Below, piece by piece: positions 37,054 to 41,957 of a DNA stretch of 41,957 bases. Made by a program: the position numbers and the translations under genes. The stretch spans positions 1-41,957 of the forward strand of contig QXVZ01020571.1 in the NCBI GenBank assembly GCA_008931825.1, in the 5' to 3' direction. This DNA comes from Phallusia fumigata (lineage: Eukaryota; Chordata; Ascidiacea; Phlebobranchia; Ascidiidae). The notes beneath the pieces are model-generated. The model was not told the origin of the DNA. It made no database searches and saw only the letters and a list, made by a program, of their open reading frames with translations. Position 1 is the first letter of the stretch; every line of letters starts with the position of its first letter.

Positions 37054-37897
37054 TAGTGGAGTATGCACAAGTGCAAGGTAATTGGTAATTCTTTGTGGAA
37101 TGTGCATATTTTATAAATCAGGCTCTGTTTTTATGCTTATATAATCAAAACTAGGGGGGTGACATTCTCCAACATACCATTGCACCCGCCCAATAGCGCC
37201 TTAAAAGATATTTCCCACACACACTATTTCTTTATGTTACAATGCATATATATTAAACACCTTGTATTACATACTGAGTTTACCCACATCATTTTTTAAC
37301 ATCATGCCAGTGACAGTCTCCATGTCAAAATCATGATTTAAAGCCTGTAGCCAAATAACCTAACATGCATACCTACAGTATCATTTGGTTGAATTTCTGA
37401 ACTTAAGCAACTGTAAACAAAAACATAAAATACCGAGCCAAAAAGGTGTAAAATGGGTGAGTCCACCCAAAAGTCACAAAAAAAACTTTCAATACTTTGC
37501 ATTGCCCACATATCAAAATGTAAACTTCTAGGATTTTCACATATTTGGGATCCTGTGGTTTCACAGATGTGCCAAAACTTCAGATACTTGTCAATCATAT
37601 TTGCAAATTAAGTTTTTTTAATCAAAAGGGAGAACAAACCAGCTTAGGACAAAAACAGAGTGGAATCAATGTGTCTCATTTCCTAAAGGGGTTCCATAAC
37701 AAGACAAATATAATGAAGATTCCAATGCTCATGCAAGTATCAACAAGGTGCTATCATGTATGTGGCATATAAAGCAATTTTCACATTGCAATCCTAAAAG
37801 AACTAAACATACTATGCAAATGATTAAACAGATTTGACACATCTTAAGGTAGCTAAACAAACAAAAGTTATTTGTTTGAATATCTACAACAAATAAA

Positions 37898-38157
37898 ACT
37901 AGAAGGGTGGCTTACCATGGGGGGGGGTTCTATATACACTATTACCCGATATTAAAACAGGATATATTCCACACATAAAATTACATTGGGTCTTATAGTT
38001 ACCTGCGCTATTTATGACATAATTGTTGCTGTTGGCAGAAACGCATGGGTTTCTGCCCCACACATGCAAAGTTCTACATATTGCGATATTAAAAAAAACA
38101 AAAAAAAAACAAACAGAGTGAAAACAATATGTGTCCTTTCAGGAAGGGGACCCATAA
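37898..38157. repeat. Repeat-family copy D without minisatellite
   Basis: It has the same left end as copy C (ACTAGAAGGGTGGCTTACCA) and the same right end (CAGGAAGGGGACCCATAAT). The left part runs directly into the A-rich right part near 38085, so the whole tandem array is missing. Confidence 0.8.
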
Positions 38158-40873
38158 TAAACACTTTTACTGCAGTTTTTGATCATTTTATGACCATGTC
38201 ATAAATACATGAAACAGGTGCTAAATTGTATTTATGCTGAACAAAACATTCAATTGAAAAGGCAGTTTACCAAAAACGGGGATGCTTTTAAACAAGCTGG
38301 CAATTAAATAGTTTTTTTTTTAACTTTTATTGTTAAATCGAACCCAAATGAACAACTACAATGATTAGGTGAAAAAATAGGTTGACAATAATCGCACTGA
38401 ACTTTGCCATCAAATGTTTCTTTCATATACATGTAGTCCCTTTTAAAGTATTTTGTTAACTTGCATTTTTAGAGGAGCATTTTAAAAAAAATTAACAGAT
38501 TGTGGCATCGAACAGATGAAGTGAGGCATGGCTTTTTAGCCTGTTACTCATAACAAACTGGAGTGTCATTCTTTGTCTAGACTAACCTAAATGGCCTATG
38601 TCCTGTCACCAGCTGCACTGATGAGACCTTATAAGTCGAAACAGTGTTTAACAGATTGGGTTTTAAACTTACAGCACTAAAAACCTAACAAACCACTTGG
38701 CAACCAAATAATAGTTGTCCAGTGAATACAGGGACAATCCACTGGCATTCATATTGTGATGTAACAATGCCAATTATGTCAAGTGAGTAAAGTAAGAACA
38801 AAATTGGACATGATAATGCATTTCCTTAACAAGGGTGTGGGGCAACTAACCAAACCACATTATGATTTACTGACAGGTCAAATGACCAGGATACCCTGGC
38901 TAACTGGGTTGGATGCAGGGGGAAGGCGTTTAAACCAGAAAAGGCACAGCTAAAAAGGGACATATGGTAAGTAAGCTTACCAATAAGGGCACATCACACA
39001 AAATATTAAAATAAGTTCTCTTTCTAACTAATAATATTCTTTTTATCATAGTTCCACTTCTTGAAACCCTACGTTCCGAAATAATATGATAAACAAAAAG
39101 TTCACAGTCATTACGACGTTGGCATTGTTACAAGTTTACAACAACATTTGTCATCAAAGTGGAGCAGCTATAGGAGTTGAAGTTTTACCTTTGAGCTACA
39201 ACCATGAAGGCATCATAAAAAATTGCATTTCCACTAGTATTCTAATAAATTTTCGTCATACGTTTTTTATTGCATAATAATAATTCCAACTATCCGACGA
39301 GTCTGGCCACCACGTAACACTCCAAATCAGAACAAAGGCATTTTCCACTCCTTTTCCTTCTACCAGCCTCAACAGTCCATGATTTTTGTTGTCACAAGAG
39401 GGCGTCACTGATCAGATTTTAGCATCTCGTATGATGTATTTGCAACAATTAGAAAAAAATTACAATACTAAGGAGGATAAGACTACGTTGTAATCATAAC
39501 AACATCTTTTTGGGGATCATAAAAAAGTTAATCTACAATTTTCTCAACGCTAATGAACACTTTTGTAAAATTGAGAACAAAAAACTCTGCGAATGTGAAG
39601 AGCGTGATTATAGGACTTTAAATTTTTTGTATGTCATGAGCAGTGAAAGAGCAGTGGCGCCGGTCCTTTAAAATTATTGGCGGGGACTTTTAATTTTATG
39701 GGTAGTTTTGGTGTAAATGACGTCATATCGATTGACGGAAAGTTATAACTTCACAATATATATTTTATGTCACAAATAATTTGTTACCTTTCGGCTGAAA
39801 CAGCCCTAACATTGTTAAAACTGTTTGCGATCGCTTAACTGTAATAAAAGTGTTTAAAATCCAAAATCTAGCGGGAAGGGGGAAATGTCATCTCAATTAA
39901 CTGTGGCATTGTTTACCTGCAATACATGAGCAGGGAGGATTTTATGTGCAATGTTGCCCAATTTAAAGATTTTCGATGTATGAATCAAGAAATTAGATAG
40001 ACACAACATATAGTTAGATAGACACAACACAGACACAACGCTATACGTTTATCCTTAAAAATTGTTTTCTAACCAGACGTCTGCAAATCAGCGGATCAAG
40101 GGCCACATCCGTAAGACCCTTTATCACTTTTTACCCCTGCTGCTGCCACTTTACAGTCGAAAGGAACAAATTATTAACCCACCATGAGTTGGTTTTAACA
40201 TTGCGTTAAGCTTCAATCATGTTGGAAGATGTACAAATAATTAAACGCTCTTGACCAACAAAAATTTAGATACGCATACGTAACCCCGCTGTCAAGTGCA
40301 GTTTTTTTGCAGTTAGTAACAGAACAACAGCCCCTCAGAAAATACGTCATCGCAGGTACGTTTAAGACGCCACAGTGTTTATTGGTTTGGCTTCCCACAA
40401 GTTTATAAAACAACCAGCGACTGGGGCCAAAGTGTCGGGGGGGATCTGATTGTTTCAAAACTGTCCAAACATGTAACCCTATCTCCATTTTTGAACAGGA
40501 AATATATATGGTAGATATACGTGTGACGCGTCTGACAATCTGCCGGGACATCTGTCGACTAGCTCTACAGTACATGAGCTAGGTGCAGTAAAGTTTATTC
40601 TCGTCATTCTCCTTTCTCCTCGTTTGACGTGATGATCAAATACATGCGTAATATCAGCAACGTATGTGTAGTGTTTACGACTTTGGTTTGTGTAGGGATA
40701 CGACATTGGTTGACCACTATCAGGTAAATTAGGCAGATTAAGGATATTTAGACCAAGACTTCTCAATAACATTGAATTGTAATAGGCTAAAACGAAGAAT
40801 TCTGTACAGGAGTTTCTGGTTATTTCATTCGTAACTATTTTTAGGAAGTTAAATTCTATTTTTTCATGCAATT
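38158..40873. other. Intergenic region
   Basis: About 2.7 kb in which I see no convincing gene or full repeat. A TGACGTCA octamer occurs at 39718-39725. Two overlapping minus-strand frames at 40213-40871 are open for 120 and 130 codons but have no family signature. Confidence 0.5.
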
Positions 40874-41712
40874 ATGAGACCATTATATTGTGTCATGTTA
40901 ATCATTGGAGCCTTTATGGATTGCTGTATAAGTGCAGATATGGTGCCCATCGGTCTTTACAAAAGGTTGGTAACGAATTATATGAATTGTTGTAAGATAG
41001 CCAGTTAAAAATAGGGGGTGCTAAATGTTTTATTACAGGGACCATAATAAAAAATCAAGCTATAATATAAACAGATTATCAGCTACATGGGTGTTCAAGC
41101 GCTTAATATTGCTACAAATATAATTTTACATTTTTAATGGTGTTCGTTGTCAATGCGTCTGACGTAAGATTAAAGTGGGAACAGAAACGTTTTCGGATAT
41201 TTTACCATTGCTCCTTTTGGTTACAGCTTTTACCATAAATTGCTTCAAAAGAGACTACTGTAATTGAAGTAACGCGTAAATGCACAACAAACGTTTTGGT
41301 AAAAATTTGTGGTCTCGCACAGAACTCACTTTTCAGTAATTTCGTAATCGGCTAATTATAATCTTAAACAGAATGGGCATCTATTGTATTGCGATTTGTT
41401 TTCCGACATTGGAAAATGTTGCCTATTTCGCAAAGTGATGTATTTCATTACAAAATTGGAAAAAATTGTTATTCAGCACGCTTATTCAGAAATTATGCTA
41501 GAGCTAAAGTAGAAGATCTCTTTGGTCAACAAGTTATCAATATTTCCTTCCACTTGTGCAGATTACTTCGTGAAAGTAATCTTCCGTATACTGTCCCGAG
41601 AAACAACTGGACTAAAAAGCGTTCGTCAACGTTGGAGCTACAGGATCTGCTTCGACTTATAAACAGTCTTCAAATCAACAAAGAAACGTTAGAAAAGTCA
41701 CGGAGGTATTGA
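40874..41712 (+). CDS. Candidate small secreted protein or peptide precursor, two exons, 122 aa
   Basis: Exon 1 (40874-40965) codes a start Met followed by a hydrophobic leader (MRPLYCVMLIIGAFMDCCIS), a good signal peptide with cleavage expected near residue 21. Donor GTTGGT at 40966 and acceptor ...CGCAAAG before 41436 join in phase. Exon 2 (41436-41712) gives FHYKIGKNCYSARLF, two further-spaced cysteines, the dibasic site TKKRSS and a Leu-rich end with stop at 41710-41712. AATAAA lies 62 nt after the stop. The mature part would be about 100 residues, with KKR and RR as possible processing sites. I recognise no family. A different acceptor (before 41375) puts a stop in frame. Either exon could be chance, but signal peptide, phase match and polyadenylation signal agree. 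Confidence 0.42.
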
Positions 41713-41773
41713 ATAATTTGTTTTGCAACCGTATAATTCTCTAGATATACTTAATGATTTAGTTCATCGAGCC

Positions 41774-41779
41774 AATAAA
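41774..41779 (+). terminator. Polyadenylation signal after the candidate secreted-protein gene
   Basis: AATAAA lies 62 nt beyond the stop codon at 41710-41712. I see nothing else in 41713-41957. Confidence 0.45.
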
Positions 41780-41957
41780 CAAGTTCAATGATTGATGTCC
41801 CAACTTTGCCCTTTGCCACTTTTAAACAGCTGGTGATTATTTTTTTCTAGCCACGAGTGATAAATTATTGAAAGAACCTCAATAATTCAGGCTAAACACT
41901 ATATTTATCGTTCTATTTTGATGTGCAACGTGTTTGTGCGGTATTACTGTTCTTGAA

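Noticed and set aside
40213..40871. Two overlapping minus-strand frames of 120 and 130 codons
   Set aside because: They overlap in different frames and show no domain, signal peptide or splice context. Length alone is weak evidence, although a real exon cannot be excluded.

Overview
This window looks like nuclear DNA of a sea squirt, most likely Ciona. It is AT-rich and has compact many-exon genes with short GT-AG introns. The encoded proteins are vertebrate-like (NF-YC, TBC1D23, UBE2G1, CACHD1 family), and the intergenic DNA is full of small non-autonomous repeats. The genus is inferred from this overall character, not from a diagnostic marker. No operon, CRISPR array or other prokaryotic feature is present.

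Layout. 607-5219 (-) is a 16-exon gene for a 700-residue F-box/leucine-rich-repeat protein. 6838-9502 (-) is NFYC, the histone-fold C subunit of the CCAAT-binding factor NF-Y. 10012-12712 is a mobile-element-like block with 215-bp terminal inverted repeats around one unrecognised membrane-protein frame; it is broken by an assembly gap whose two flanks are the same 307 bp. 12778-13117 is a fold-back repeat. 13638-15455 (+) is an orphan seven-transmembrane receptor-like gene, followed at 16270-17960 by a badly decayed copy of itself that carries a tRNA-derived SINE-like insert. 18199-24874 (-) is a 22-exon CACHD1-type gene (VWA plus two Cache regions plus a membrane anchor). Five of its exons appear twice because about 1.14 kb is duplicated across a single N. 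27425-31378 (+) is TBC1D23. 32085-33644 and 36151-38157 hold copies of a repeat family with an internal minisatellite of about 127 bp. 34263-35320 (-) is UBE2G1. 40874-41712 (+) is a candidate two-exon gene for a small secreted protein.

How the models were made. For each spliced gene I joined exons by checking both splice sites and the reading-frame phase by eye. The F-box, NFYC, CACHD1, TBC1D23 and UBE2G1 models all close in frame from ATG to stop (700, 336, 1101, 759 and 167 residues). The genes have no shared pathway. TBC1D23 (vesicle tethering at the Golgi), UBE2G1 and the F-box protein (ubiquitin system), NF-YC (transcription) and CACHD1 (cell surface) are simply neighbours. I see no clear new multi-gene system. 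The most unusual items are the inverted-repeat element with its unidentified membrane protein, the 7TM gene with its relic copy, the CACHD1-like protein with an intact metal-binding motif, and the minisatellite-bearing repeat family.
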